This document shows, piece after piece, positions 1 to 11,681 of a DNA stretch of 64,000 nucleotides. The DNA is taken from NCBI RefSeq assembly GCF_963678635.1, contig NC_087069.1, positions 36,313,959-36,377,958 of the forward strand, written 5' to 3'. A model generated the notes under the pieces. It saw only the letters and a program-made list of their open reading frames with translations. It searched no databases and was not told the DNA's origin. Each line of letters opens with the position of its first letter. Within the stretch, counting starts at the first letter, position 1. The stretch is from Symsagittifera roscoffensis (taxonomy: Eukaryota > Xenacoelomorpha > Acoela > Convolutidae). The translations under genes were made by a program, and so were the position numbers.

Positions 1-932
1 ATTTCAGAAAGAGGATTTTTGGCCTTCTTTTTAAAAATTTTTGTTTTCATTTTCTCCAATAATAATAGCACAAAACTGACCTGAAGGTTTCTATCAAAAG
101 AACAATTTATGGGGATCTCCCCTTCTCAAAAGGCTTTTCCCTAAATTTGGTAGAAAAATTTCGGGACTGAAAAACTGACTTACTTTTTGAAAAAATTTCA
201 GTTTTCGAATAAAAAAATGTATGGTCTTAAAACTCATCGAACTTCAAGACCAATCAGATGTGAGAACGTGATAACCCTACTCTCATCATTTTTTTTCAAG
301 GTGTATTCTCAATCTTTTTCTGATTTCATGTTGTCTTGTATGTTAGGAGCTCTTTTTTGCATTTTCCTCGCCTGTGTTTGCGAAGCACAGCTTCGCCTTT
401 GTGTCAAATTTTCTTCAGCACATGTATTTAATTAACTCCCTCCTTTTTGCCGATTGTGATTCATATTTTTTTCATGTAGTTTTAGTAAGAAAATTGACCG
501 AGAAAAATTTTTATAAACAATTTATTCCGATTATCATTCAAAAAAAAATAACGATCAAATTTTCGAAAACAGATTTTGAACAATTTTGAGTTTTTTAAAG
601 TTTCTTAAAAATCATTACACACCTGCAATGTCAAGTACAAAAAGATAACCTTTGCTCATTTTAAAGCAATATCTGCATCAATTAGCTTGACTTAATTGAG
701 TTTTGAGTGATTACTGAGCCGGATTAATTATCTCAAATAAGCAATATTCAAACCCTTATAATTTTGAGCTCAAGAAGTTTTTATATTTCTGACTGTTAAA
801 AAACTTAGGAAACTTTTTTGTAGAAATTCATCACACCACCCGAGCACAATATTCGGTCATTTTTATGACGGTCAAAACAATAACACACGGGTAAAGATAC
901 CTTTCTGATAAATACGTTTCGTGATGTTTCAG
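1..932. other. non-coding, probable intron of the propeller gene
   Basis: No supportable gene. The sequence ends in a splice acceptor (TTTCAG, ending at 932) just before a coding exon, so it is probably the 3' part of an intron. Positions 379-403 hold one copy of a dispersed hairpin motif (TGCGAAG, spacer, CTTCGCC, then TTGTG) found at other places in the window. Confidence 0.5.
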
Positions 933-1837
933 CTATTATCCCTTGTAAATGTGACATCCACCAGTTGTGCACTCGAAGAGAGGAGTGAATTGGACGAATG
1001 TGTTCAAAGCAGAATCACATATCTGAGTCTGGATGAGAGTAATACCACATGTGCGTACGACGAACATGAACAACAACAGTCAGAGTTTAATCAGACGTCT
1101 CCTAATAGGTAGATTGTGAAGCAAATGAAATAGTTCCTTACCCAAATAGCAAAAATGAAAAAGTATGTAACATTAATTATCAAATCAACGTGAAGTATTC
1201 AAGATGTCATTTATAAATAACACCAATTTGTAGACCATTACAAGTACTTTGTGAAACATGATTGTGGTTGGTATTTATGAAGATATGACTAACTTGTTGC
1301 TTTATGCTTGTCGTTAGTTTTGAGAGTGGGATAATAGTCATAGGCGTTGTGACAATTCATCAGGGGTGTCGGTAGACTGTTTGAGGGTCGTCAATTTTAT
1401 GGTTTAAAGAATAGATCGCAAGGTAGTTTTCGCGAGCAGTCAAAAATATCTCAAAGGAGTGTTCGGGAATATATGGGAATTATATGCTGTTATGATATAT
1501 GGTAGTCCGATAACCTATCAAATGCAGCAACCATATAGTTGCTCCGTCCTTGCTCGTTAAAACTCTGTAAAAAATCAAACTTATCAAATCAGCTGCGAAG
1601 ACTATTTTGTATTTAGTTCGAGTGAGTCATCCTCTTATTCTCCCTCCTCCATCCCCATATCAGACGGGGGAGGCAGTGTGAATGAAGTAGTAGTGGCAGC
1701 AGAGACAGAGGGTGGGGACTACAGACAGAGACTGGAAGCGAACACTCTTTTGATAGTTGGCACTGAGAGTGGAGATGTGTGTGTAGTGGATGCACTACTG
1801 AATACAGTCGAACATCATCTCACACTAGAATTCAACG
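933..1837 (+). CDS. beta-propeller (WD40-like) protein, 3' part: two exons before the 19-kb intron
   Basis: Two coding exons, 933-1108 and 1617-1837, belong to a gene whose start lies upstream of the window. Exon 933 follows TTTCAG and opens in phase 0. It ends CCTAATAG|GTAG (phase 2) and joins the T after TATTTAG at 1616, giving Ser. The second exon ends TTCAACG|GTAAAT (phase 1). The first part is polar, rich in Ser, Glu and Gln, and looks like a disordered linker. The second ends in a blade-like stretch, LLIVGTESGDVCVVD, with the small-Gly-x-Val-x-Val-x-Asp rhythm of a WD40 or BBS1-type propeller strand. The reading continues at 20993 in the correct phase. A specific family was not assigned; a faint likeness to the BBS1 propeller is from memory only. 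Confidence 0.65.
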
Positions 1838-2129
1838 GTAAATAATTACACTTGCGCGAGCAAGTTTTGTATTATAAAAATTTTACTTCCAACCGCAATT
1901 CAACTTATTTGCAGTTTTTGTTCGTACTTTAGGCGAAAATTGACAACTGTTTTTTCTAAGACGAACAGAAGTAGAAAGGCAGCTGACAAGTGTAGATATT
2001 GATGCAGAGACACGAAATGTAGAATCGTCTGCCGTAAAGAATTTGGCTTGCTAAGTTCAAATGTTATTCTAGGTTCAAAAATTGAGCATACATGCGAACT
2101 TGTTGTTCCGACCAATGAAAATGGGGAGG

Positions 2130-2720
2130 AACTTACTATTCGGGCGTTTTAGTTTTTCTTCCCTCATAGAATCAGGTACCACAAATAGTCACCGGAATGG
2201 GTCCAGCGATATATCATATTAAAGCCTTGTTAGTCTTGATTTGAACGACAATAAAAAACTTTCCAAAATGTCAGTGGCGAGAAAAATTGGTTAAGACTGT
2301 TTTCGAGCGATTTAAGCGATCGACCAAAGCGATGATGGCGTTCGTTGAATTGGTCTCTAAGGCTAAAAAAAAGTTATTCTTAGAAATCAAAACGAGTTTT
2401 GGAAGCTTCGTCTATTGAAACATTTTGATTCATTTTGAATTGAACATTTTTAGTGCAAAAAATTTCGAAAAAAAAAAGTTTTTTGTTTGCTCTTCTTTTT
2501 TTTCGAAGACAACTGTTGTCGATTATGCCTAATTTAGCAACTTTCTACGCGTATGTATACTTCTCTCATAACATTATGCACAAGAAACGACACTATTTTG
2601 AAGAACTTGGTAATTTGAAAAACTTTGTTTGTAGTTTTTCATGACTACGGTTGGAACATTCTCTGCTACTTCCCCGGCAACCGGCTTACCTTGTATAATT
2701 GATAATTTGAGATGAATCAC
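2130..2720. repeat. dispersed repeat, copy 1 of a ~550-bp family
   Basis: This stretch matches 26571-27180 and, in part, 35010-35110. Shared landmarks in order are AATCAGGTAMCACAAATAGTC, a TATATYATATTAAAGCCYT block, GAGAAAAA, and an end block with ACTTSC and CAACCGGCTWNCCTTG. The copies are strongly diverged and no coding capacity is seen. It lies in the large intron of the propeller gene. Confidence 0.45.
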
Positions 2721-2929
2721 GTACCGCTACAACTCTCACAACGAAAAAGAACAAATCGGAAAGTGTAGGAAAGCGGCATTGGCAATTAGCGGCCTGCACT
2801 TACATTTCGTCACTAGCGGTACTATGCGCGTGAATGAGTCTGATTAAAGAGATTGCTATTAACGCGATTTGCGTTTTAAGTTGTCGTAGTTGAAGAGATT
2901 TATGCAATTAAATACTAAACGTAGTTCAG

Positions 2930-3344
2930 ACTCTCATGAAGGTGCTGATAATTTTTTTTAGGGAAAGTCTCAAAACTTTAATAGGCTCAAATTTCATTTT
3001 TCGTAGTTTGACTTATGATTTATACTTAAGTTCAGTTCATTTCCTTTGCAAATGCCACTCAAACAGCAAAAGTTAGACAGTCACAAAAACGTGATCGAAG
3101 TTAGTTTTCAGATTTCCCAACGAAATAAAAAGTTTTCCTTTTGGTCCAGTCTTCTCAAAATAGGCTAATTTAATCAAAACAGTGCCAATCATTAATTGTT
3201 TTAGAAATTCAGAGCTTTAAGGGCATCTAATTCTTTTCTTTAATGTTTGAAAGTTTCATTATTTTTCATTCAGTAATTTTTTTGTTAAATGAGTTCATTG
3301 AACCTTTTCCAACTGTCTGTTGGCTATGTTGTTACTTATATAGC
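2930..3344. repeat. dispersed repeat family D, diverged copy
   Basis: Family D landmarks: AGTGAAGACTCTTATATAGG, a run of T, TTGTTCACGCTCAATTT, AAAAGGAAGGCAAAATCC, a GATCCAGTTTTCTCAAATTGG block, and GAGCTTTAAGGGCATCTAA. This copy keeps the GTCCAGTCTTCTCAAAATAGG and AGAGCTTTAAGGGCATC blocks, and a tail AACTGTCTGTTGGCTATGTT shared with 21800 and 33555. It ends exactly where the first 8.33-kb unit begins. Confidence 0.5.
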
Positions 3345-3694
3345 AGGAAAATAGCTTTGCTTGAAATAGTTTGCATGTTTTTTTTTACTGAACGTTGGTT
3401 AAGACCATCAAGACAAAGGTATGAAAATTTCGGACGATCATTTTTTCTACTGCCTTCGTCTTATCTTTTGCCGGTAAGCATCTCTGTATCAGACGTAGTG
3501 CGAAGCTTTGATTTGCCTGTGTATACACAAGTAATGCTTGTGTTATAGTATGAACTTTTTTTTCCAACCTAAGTCGCAATTTTTGTTGCGACGCAAATAT
3601 TTGATGAGATAAAATGTGTTCATTTTGAAAGTGTTCAGTTGAATCAATAATCAGCTATTAAGTACTGCCAATGCTAAGGATTTTAACACATATT

Positions 3695-4155
3695 ATTATT
3701 GTTCCGACTTTTGTAACAAAACTAACGGAGTATTTGGGCTCGGTTTTTTTTCTTCAGACAAATTTCGACATTTTAACTGGCCATTTTTGACGGGATTTTT
3801 ATAAATCATTCAAAAAGTATTGTTGTCCTGAGCTTAAATTTGGAAAGATATTTACCTGTGATCGTTTTTCGTAAAGTTATGTGGGTATACAAATTGCCAT
3901 TTTGGCCAATTTGAGACAATAAACGCGCGATATATTTCGCGCTATTACCGCGTAAGCGGAGATTTAATCAATCTTAGTAATCGATCCAAATTGGTTGAAG
4001 GAAGCTTATTTGCCATAATTGATTTGTTACTAGGAGCGAAATTTACACTTAATAAGGCGTGTGGGGGGATGATTTTCACAAAAATCTCAAATTAAAAAAA
4101 TCATTTTTTATTACTTTTAATTTTTTCGTGTTATTACTGCTCCATAGACTGCTCT
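3695..4155. repeat. dispersed repeat family E, copy in unit 1
   Basis: The sequence from TTGTTCCGACTTTTG through the CGCGCGATATATTTCGCGC block to TTATTACTGCTCCATA is repeated in unit 2 (12032-12492). A diverged third copy lies outside the duplication at 39815-40295. No open reading frame is conserved among the copies. Confidence 0.7.
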
Positions 4156-4760
4156 ATAAATTGAGGCATGTTAGTTCGTAAATTTTTTTAAATCATATTG
4201 ACTGGTACTGCTAATGCGTCATAATTGGCGTGCGCCACTTGAGAAATTTTGTCGACTCAAAGTTTTACTCATTCAGTTTTTCAAGTGTCTTTAATAAAGT
4301 GCTTAAATATCGAGACCAGCACCGATCATAATAATTTGGTACCCCAAAAACTGATTTGTTGGTAGCAAATCAAGCACCACTACCTTGCTTCGGATATTAA
4401 AGACCCCCAGCCTACGCTAATTAAGCTCATGAGAGTTTCAGATTATGGTTACTAAAAAGCCTTCAATAAGGTGGCACTACTTTCTTTGTTAATGCCATTC
4501 AAACAACAGTTTTTTTTCGGCTTGGCAGTTTGATGTTGTCATAAATGATACCTTGGACTGTTTTCAATTCTTGTCAGACTCAATTCGTTTGTACTAGTAC
4601 ATAAATGTAAATTAAAAGTCGAAAAGTCGTCAAATCAATTTTGTATACGCTTTTCGCGACTGAAGGTGTGTTCATTCATTACTACTTGTTATACTTATTT
4701 TAATCGTGACTTGGATTTAACGTGTAATCAAGCAACTTTTACTGTGATCTGCGAAACACG

Positions 4761-5627
4761 ATGGACGCAAAAATCATTGACTCAGCTTTGAGTCATTGCT
4801 TTGGGTTAAATCTAGATCAAGAGGGTATTAATATTGTCAGGGCTCTTGTCGCAGAAAGAGTTTTGTTCGGGGAAAATCACAATTTGTTCTCCAAATTCTG
4901 CACGTATTTGAACAATGGAGGAGTAACAAAATTGAATGACATCAGTCACTTGATGCATTTCATGCTTCACTTCGATACATTCGTAAGTCTGGAGCGTGGC
5001 ATTGAGGCAAGCAAGCGTATTGCAAATTCTTTTCCGGAAGCACATCTTATGTCTGATCATGCGGTGGTAATCAGATCTGGCAGGGTAATTCAACTCCCAC
5101 CAAGGACAACTGAAAGTGTGCCGGGCTCACAGCACGAATTCATCTCTCTGATATCGAGTTCGATGGCTGATAATTGTGGATCGCAGTATGACACACTCGA
5201 TGGCATGAGCGATGATGATGATGATGGAGGTCATGGGGGTGGCCAACCGCGACCACAAACGCATGATGATGCGCCTTCGTCTTCGGAGGATCCGGATTAT
5301 ATCCCGTCTGGGTCGGAGCACGCTGGGTCGGAGTATCCAGATCCAGTTATAACCTATCAGTCAGAAAGAGACCAAATGTTGGACTCCATGCCAGAGATGG
5401 ACGAACGAATGGCCTCCCACTCGGAAAGATTTCCAGTCCCAATTGTGGACTGGAGGACGAATGGACGTCCAAGGCGGCAAAGCTTGCAAAATGTTTTCAC
5501 GAAACCAAAACAAACCGTTTTGCAAGATGATCAGGTGGTCGAGGAACCGAATGGATCTGTGGAAGAGCATGGACAGGCACGAGAAAGGCGTTACAGCTTG
5601 GGAAGCAGGCTTCTTAGTTATAAATAA
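4761..5627 (+). CDS. 288-aa acidic/Ser-rich protein of unknown function, copy 1
   Basis: Intact intronless frame from ATG 4761 to TAA 5627, followed by an AATAAA polyadenylation signal about 50 bp downstream (near 5681). I do not recognise the family. Residues 1-115 look like a folded, helix-rich domain with hydrophobic repeats. Residues 150-155 are a Ser/Asp5 run followed by a Gly/His stretch. Residues 172-192 form an acidic Ser-rich linker (SSSEDPDYIPSGSE). The last 60 residues are mixed-charge and basic. No signal peptide or membrane span is evident. The only differences from copy 2 (13098) that I see in 867 bp are two substitutions, both amino-acid changing (D19E, I61V). The gene lies inside the large intron of the propeller gene on the same strand. 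It may be a transposon-borne accessory gene or a host gene; nothing around it settles this. Confidence 0.75.
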   Translation: MDAKIIDSALSHCFGLNLDQEGINIVRALVAERVLFGENHNLFSKFCTYLNNGGVTKLNDISHLMHFMLHFDTFVSLERGIEASKRIANSFPEAHLMSDHAVVIRSGRVIQLPPRTTESVPGSQHEFISLISSSMADNCGSQYDTLDGMSDDDDDGGHGGGQPRPQTHDDAPSSSEDPDYIPSGSEHAGSEYPDPVITYQSERDQMLDSMPEMDERMASHSERFPVPIVDWRTNGRPRRQSLQNVFTKPKQTVLQDDQVVEEPNGSVEEHGQARERRYSLGSRLLSYK

Positions 5628-6169
5628 CTAGTAATTCACTAGTAATATATAACCATAGAAAAGTAGTGTTAGACTTTAAAAATAAAACTTTTGACGAAAA
5701 TCATTTTGAATGTATCATTACTAGCTTAATTTATTACTTTACACTGGTTTTGCTCTTTTGGTCTTGATCGTTGTTTTTCAATCACATCCATTTGAACTTA
5801 GTTACGGTTTTTATGATTAATTTTTAATTTTTTCATTGTAGTCTTAGTTTAATATTTGTTGTTGGGGATAAAGAAGATCTTTTTATCCCCGTCTTCGTTG
5901 TCAGTTCAAGACATTCTATTTTCTGCTTTGGCTCCGTAAATTTGCGATAGTGCCATTCTACCAATCTAGTATTTTTCAGTGGTTCCGTTTGCAAAATTTT
6001 TTTCAGGGGATCTTCAGATAAAAGAGACCCAAGGTTCCTGAAACAACGCAGCATTTTTAGGAAGCCAAAGCCGTGGTGCTGGGAGCCGGTCCCCAGACCT
6101 ATGTCGGCGGATGCATGCCTAATCAGCTGTATTTTGAGGATAAGGTCACAGCCTTCTTTCAAGTTTCTG

Positions 6170-6530
6170 TATATTAAGAGTAATGGACGTAGTGAAGACT
6201 CTTATATAGGTCTTGTTGATTTTTTTTCAAGGAAAAAGTCTTAAAATTTGTTCACGCTCAATTTTTATTTTTCGCGGTTGACTTTTTTTTAAGTTCAGTG
6301 CGTTTCTATTGTTAAAAGGAAGGCAAAATCCACTATCGAACAACAAAATTGTAAAGGTCGCGCAAAACGTGATCGACTCTGATTTTGAAGCTGGAAATTA
6401 ATTATCAGATTTCCCAGGGAAATAAAGGTTTAACCAATTGATCCAGTTTTCTCAAATTGGGATAATTTAAACAAAAAAATGTCCATCATAAATTGTTCTA
6501 CAGTTTAAAGAGCTTCAAGGCCATCTAATT
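6170..6530. repeat. dispersed repeat family D, copy in A
   Basis: Full-length copy from AGTGAAGACTCTTATATAGG to GCTTCAAGGCCATCTAATTA. Close copies lie at 7870-8195, 14507-14867 and 16207-16532. Diverged copies lie at 2930, 11440, 19777, 21370, 36525 and 46560. No coding potential is conserved. Confidence 0.7.
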
Positions 6531-7139
6531 AGTAGGTAGGAAAAGGGCGGTTAGTAAGGGAGGCGAAATCTTTTCAGAACAACTCTTCGACCATTTCTCA
6601 AGCAAATTTAGAAAAATGCTGTTCGACGTTTTTGGAAAATTTTTGGATGGTTTGGATCAGAATATTTTTTGGTAAGCTCTCCCCCTTAATTTAACTTTAT
6701 GTTGGCGCCCAAGTCGCCTTGAAAAGAATTCAATTATTGGGTGGTCAAAGAAGGATTTCAACATAGAAACAAGGGGAGACGTCAGAGGGGGCGAATCTCT
6801 GAGGCTGGGGATGCTCCATTTGAAAACAACTAAACCGAATATGCAATTTTTAGTAGAGTGGTTTAAAAATCCGTGACCGATATGATTCAGCCAATTTTTT
6901 TTTTCAGAATATAGAAAAACAAATATGAAAAAATTAATATCAAGAAATTGGCGTAAATCAGCAAAATTAAACAACTGCATGTTTTACTAACATTGAAAGT
7001 GAAGACATTATAGGAGATGATATACAATAAGCTTCAGTTGCACGAAATTTGGACCAGAACATGAAAGTATTACGTCGTTGCAGTACCACGGAAAGCTGCT
7101 GAAGGAGTTAACACGCAGCCGGCGGCCATAGAGTCCACC

Positions 7140-7450
7140 CGACAGTTTTTGGTTGCGATGGGGGATCAGCCATTGAAAGTTTCGACTGAAAGTGAAATGA
7201 ATGAAATACTGGCTACTTCAAAGGCTAGTATACGTTTGGATATCTTTCGGTTGTCGGAGATCTCAAGGGCGTAACCAGCGTAAGTTCCAGCAAAAGAGGG
7301 TGTTTGGCTGCAGAAAACTTATTACTGCACATCATGAGTGGCGGGGCGACCTCGGGACCAGCAGGAAAGCAATTTTTCACCTGGACGAGAACGGGTATTC
7401 GTGAGGTTGGGTTTTTCGAGCATGGGGGCATAGGCGATCGTGTCAAGGAG
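7140..7450 (-). pseudogene. 5'-truncated antisense retrotransposon C-terminal fragment (B)
   Basis: Read on the minus strand, this begins at the HDRL position of the reverse transcriptase C-terminal module. It continues through the SRPG...GRPATHDV block to the tail, with internal stops and frame shifts. It is the truncated sister of the longer remnant at 8640-9440 and joins segment A' at 7451. Confidence 0.6.
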
Positions 7451-8639
7451 TATTGGTCTTATTTGTTGTTTTTCAATCACATCCATTTGAACTTAGTTAC
7501 AGTTTTTATGATTAATTTTCAATTTTTTCATGGTAGTCTTAGTTTTATATTTGTTGTTGGGGATAAAGGAGATCTTTTTATCCCCGTCTTCGTTGTCCGT
7601 TTAAGACATTCTATTTTCTGCTTTGGCTCCGTATTTTTGCGATAGTGCCATTCAACCAATCTAGTATTTTTCAGTGGTTTCGTTTGCAAACATTTTTTCA
7701 GGGGGTCTTCAGATAAGAGACCTAAGGTTCCTGAAACAACGCAGCATTTTTAGGAAGCCAAAGCCGTGGTGCTGGGAGCCGGTCCCCAGACCTATGTCGG
7801 CGGATGCGGGCTTAATCAGCTGTATTTTGAGGATAAGGTCAGAGCCTTCTTTCAAGTTTCTATATATTAAGAGTAATGGACGTAGTGAAGACTCTTATAT
7901 AGGTCTTGTTGATTTTTTTTCAAGGAAATAGTCTTAAAATTTGTTCACGCTCAATTTTTATTTTTCGCGGTTGGCTTTTTTTTAAGTTCAGTGCGTTTCT
8001 ATTGTTAAAAGGAAGGCAAAATCCACTATCGAACAACAAAATTGTAAAGGTCGCGCAAAACGTGATCGACTCTGATTTTGAAGCTGGAAATTAATTATCA
8101 GATTTCCCAGCGAAATAAAAGTTTAACCTATTGATCCAGTTTTCTCAAATTGGGATAATTTAAACAAAAAAATGTCCATCATAAATTGTTCTACAATTTT
8201 GGTAAGCTCTCCCCCTTAATTACAATTGTATGCTGGCGCCCAAATCGCCTTGAGAAAAATTCAAGTATTGGGTGGTCAAAAATGGATGTCAACATAGAAA
8301 CAAGGGGAGAGGTTAGAGGGGGGCGAATCTCTGAGGCTGGGGATGCTCCACTTAAAAACTACTAAACCGAAAATGCAATTTTTAATAGATTGGTATAAAA
8401 ATCCGTGACCGATATGATTCAGCCAATTTTTTTTTTCAAAATATAGAAAATAAAATATAAAAAATTAAAATTAATATCAAGAAATTGGTGTAAATCAGCA
8501 AAATTAAACAACTGCATGTTTTACTAACATTGAAAGTGAAGACAGTATAGGAGATAATAGACAATAAGCTTCAGTTGCACGAAATTTGGGCCAGAACATG
8601 TAAGCATTACGTCATTGCAGTACCACGGAAAGCTGCTGA

Positions 8640-9440
8640 AGGAGTTAACACGCAGCCGGCGGCCATAGAGTCCACCCTACACAGTTTTTGGTAGCGATGG
8701 GGGATCAGCCATTGAAAGTTTCGACTGAAGGTGAAATCAATGAAATACTGGCTACTTCAAAGGGGAGTCTACGTTTGGATATCTTTCGGTTGTCGGAGAT
8801 CTCAAGGGCGTAACCAGCGTAAGCTCCAGCAAAAGAGGGTATTTGGCTGCAGAAAACTTACTACTGCACATCATGAGTGGCGGGGCGACCTCGGGACCAG
8901 CAGGAAAGCAATTTTTCACCTGGACGAGAACGGGTATTTGCGAGGTTGGGTTTTTCGAGCATGGGGGCATAGGCGATCGTGTCAAGGAATTCGGCCACAA
9001 TCAGCCGAACAAGCAGGAGCGTGGTTGCCGAAAATGTCCAAGGTTTTTGAGCACTTGAAGCAGACAAATGCCTCGCTGAAAAAGATGGCTAGTCTGTGGT
9101 ACAAAGCAATCCGGAATTTAGCCGGGTGCATAGAGAGACCGAGGGAACAGCTGAGAGCCAGTGACCGCTGTTGGAGGGAGATGCAAAGAGAACTTGTATG
9201 CAGGAAGAGCCATTGATGCTGTCCGTCAGCCTCGTTTGAGCCTTCGGAGCAAAAGAGACGGGAACAAATAAAAAGGCATTATCGAGACAGTCTTGAACCG
9301 GAGCAGGGACTTCATGAGAGGAAATATCAATGATCTGGTCGGCAGGAGACTTGGTGTCCATGAAACTTCTTAAGAAGGCTGCGTGATAGACTTTGGAGGC
9401 GATCGGAAGACCAATCCCGCCTTTCGAAAGATACAGCTAA
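8640..9440 (-). pseudogene. decayed non-LTR-type reverse transcriptase C-terminal region, unit 1
   Basis: Minus-strand translation gives, in order, the hallmark blocks of a retrotransposon RT C-terminus. KGGIGLPIASKVYHAAFL lies near 9430-9375. SGHWLSAVPS lies at 9140-9169. A zinc-knuckle-like CFKC...LDIFGNHAPAC lies near 9015-9075. A stop then replaces the usual Arg before HDRL. SRPG...WSRGRPATHDV lies near 8860-8925, and a degenerate last block follows. The blocks sit in at least two frames with several stops, so the element is dead and 5'-truncated. Plus-strand open frames over the same bases are shadows of it. Block identities are from knowledge of invertebrate LINE-like elements, not from a search. 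Confidence 0.75.
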
Positions 9441-9580
9441 AACTGGATGCGTTGACATTCATGCAATTGATGTTTGAGCTAATTTCAATTTGTTTTTCAT
9501 AGCATCTTTTAAAGTTCTGCGGTTTTTCCTTCTTTACCATCGGCAAATTAAATCTTGTATAAGTTTTTGCCATTGACAAG

Positions 9581-10751
9581 TTGTCATAGTTTTGAATAGT
9601 TCAGTTTTTGGTGTTTTCACGTTGAAAACGATGTGCTTCAAACTGGTAACCACAAACAATGCTTCTAAAAACTTGTCATGATTTTCTTAGTCAATCAGCT
9701 CGGAGACCTAACCCGAAGGCTTATTATTCCTGCGATAAGCGCATATAACCGGTACCCATTTAAGTGCTAACTTAATGCGAGAGCTGACTTACCTTGCATA
9801 TTGCAGCGGACGTGCGATTTCAACCAGCAGTTATATGATTGCTGGGCACCATCACTAGCGGACGGCTGCCTATCGCGATACTGATTTACTGCAATCTTAC
9901 GGAAAGTTTTGACCAAAAAATTACCTGAATTTGAATGAATCCGGATGAATTAGAATTGAAACTTGTCTCATTCATAATTTTCAATTTTAATTGAAATTTC
10001 CGGACTATTTTTTCTGGGACACAAGTATATATGCACTACTGAATTATTGCGCAACGAAGCGCGCGCTCCTTATTTCCAATTTTTGGCTTTTTACGAATCA
10101 TTACTTAACTAGTTGCAGTATTTGGTAGCAATAACAGCCTTACGACAGGCACTTGTTGGTAACAACAACCACGATTCAAGTGATTTACGATTATACTGAT
10201 CCAATCTATCAACATTATGTTGAATTATCAAACTATTCATTAGTGTGATGTTTTCAATACAAATCGGTGCTCACATATAAAAAACGGTGTATACTAATAT
10301 ATGTGTTTGGATCGTTATATTTGGCACTCTTTGCTTCAATAATTGAGAGTGAGCAGATATTTTCAACGCAATTTGAACGTTTTCAGAGCTGTTTTCGCGT
10401 TTCGCATTTACGAAGTTTAGCTGCACCTCTGTGTAACTTATGTACTTGCAAATGTAGATGCTTATAATTAAATATGTATGTATTTATTGAAGTTAATCGA
10501 GCAGTCTTGCTCATGACATGGAAAAATTGGCTATAGATTTTTTTTTGGCTATTTGCCTCTTCCTATTCTTCATGACTTGCTGTTGTTAAAATTCTTTTTG
10601 CATCTTTTTGATATTTTATGGTCTATTATGATAGATTTTTTTATTAGGAGTCGATGAACGCAGTACCTGCCAAGAAGAACCAAATTCTTAAGATATTTTG
10701 GGTCCTGAATACACCATATATTTTTTCTCTCTATTTTTTAAACTAAAATTA
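9581..10751. other. no gene recognised
   Basis: AT-rich sequence between the retrotransposon remnant and the foldback, repeated in unit 2. Open frames here are short and lack recognisable domains. Confidence 0.4.
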
Positions 10752-11069
10752 ACCCTTCATAAATTAACACAAAACACGGGATCAGTAGGTAATCTTTTCC
10801 ATTTTTTTTTCTGAATCGAAAATCGGAATGATTTAACTTTAGCGCTTTTTAGATTTTCTGGGTAAATTGAACAAGAGTTAGCACGTCGCGCTCGTTTTTG
10901 TCGAATCGAAAAAAAACGAGCGCGACGTGCTAACTCCTGTTCAGTTTGACCAAAAAATCTAAAACAGCGCTTCAGCGATGTTCTAATATCGTTCCGATGG
11001 AAAAAAAAATAAATAAGGAACAGAAGATTACCTACTGATCCAGTTATTTGTGTTAATTATATAAAGGGT
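10752..11069. mobile_element. foldback/MITE-like element, unit 1
   Basis: A ~318-bp imperfect palindrome. The left end (ACCCTT...AACACAAA...ATCAGTAGGTAATCTT) mirrors the right end (AAGATTACCTACTGAT...TTTGTGTT...AAGGGT). The centre has perfect 25-nt arms (10875-10899 and 10912-10936) around a 12-nt loop; the arms contain GCACGTCGCGCTCG. There is no coding sequence, and a target-site duplication was not clear. Confidence 0.75.
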
Positions 11070-11439
11070 CATTCATTGACATTTGATGAGGTTCCTTGAA
11101 ATTTGATGAGGTTTAACGGGATGTTTTTTTTCTAATTCTTCTAATGTTTATTTGTATCTTTGCTTTTGCAGATTCGATAGTTGTCTAAAAATACACCCAG
11201 TTTAAAAGATACGAGAGCTCAATTATACAATATCAAAAGAATCAATGAAATGAAAGTGGTTAGATGATAAGAAGGAACTATGGTTGAAGGTGTTTTTCCC
11301 CACGAAAAATTTGTTGCCACAAATGTACGTCAGATGTGGAAGAGCGGCGCTGCGTCATTTTGAAGACATTTCAGTCATGATTCGGTCTCTAAATGGAAAT
11401 GTATTTAATTAAGTCGCTCCATTGAAATTTATGGTGTCA

Positions 11440-11681
11440 ATGAACGTAGTGAAAACTCTTACCTAGGTCGTGTTCTTTTTTGCATGTTTTCAACGTTGTC
11501 ACTCAAATTTGATGTTTTTTTTGCAATTTGACTTTGATTTTTTAAGTTCATTCCAAATTCGTTTGCTAAAAGAAATAATTTATGCTGCAATAACACCTGC
11601 AAATTTCGCCAAAAATTGGACTGACTTGTTGATTAAAAAATGAATTTTTACTTTCAGAATTACCAGTAGATTAGCTTTAGT
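11440..11681. repeat. truncated family D copy at the duplication junction
   Basis: Starts GATGAACGTAGTGAAAACTC-like (offset) and breaks at CAGTAGATT, where unit 2 follows after a 9-bp filler. At the end of unit 2 the same repeat continues with a GATCCAGTTTTCTTCGATTGG block. The duplication breakpoint therefore lies inside this repeat. Confidence 0.5.

Larger units (their letters stand above)
5760..8198. repeat. internal repeats A-B-A' of unit 1
   Basis: Segment A (about 5760-6512) recurs as A' (7451-8193), and B (about 6664-7450) recurs as B' (8199-8989). The order A-B-A'-B' implies an older ~1.6-kb tandem duplication inside the 8.33-kb unit. A opens with TTTTTCAATCACATCCATTT and ends in a family D copy. 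B opens with GGTAAGCTCTCCCCCTTAAT and includes the antisense retrotransposon tail. About 150 bp between A and B (6513-6663) is unique to the first half. Confidence 0.85.
3345..11672. repeat. 8.33-kb tandem duplication, unit 1
   Basis: The segment starting AGGAAAATAGCTTTGCTTG recurs 8337 bp later at 11682. The match runs to CAGAATTACCAGTAGATT (ending 11672 and 20009). A 9-bp filler, AGCTTTAGT, joins the two units. By eye I counted roughly 15-20 substitutions and a few 1-bp indels over the whole unit, about 99.8% identity. Unit order: palindrome-rich start; dispersed family E; the 288-codon gene; A-B-A'-B' internal repeats; antisense retrotransposon remnant; foldback; family D fragment. Identity this high fits either a very recent duplication or two haplotypes assembled in tandem. 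Confidence 0.95.

Noticed and set aside
5833-6162. 109-codon minus frame in segment A
   Set aside because: Some protein-like composition, but it crosses a dispersed repeat and is broken in segment A'; no recognisable domain.
8731-9216. Plus-strand open frame of 161 codons
   Set aside because: The minus strand over the same bases carries ordered retrotransposon C-terminal blocks; the plus frame is their shadow.
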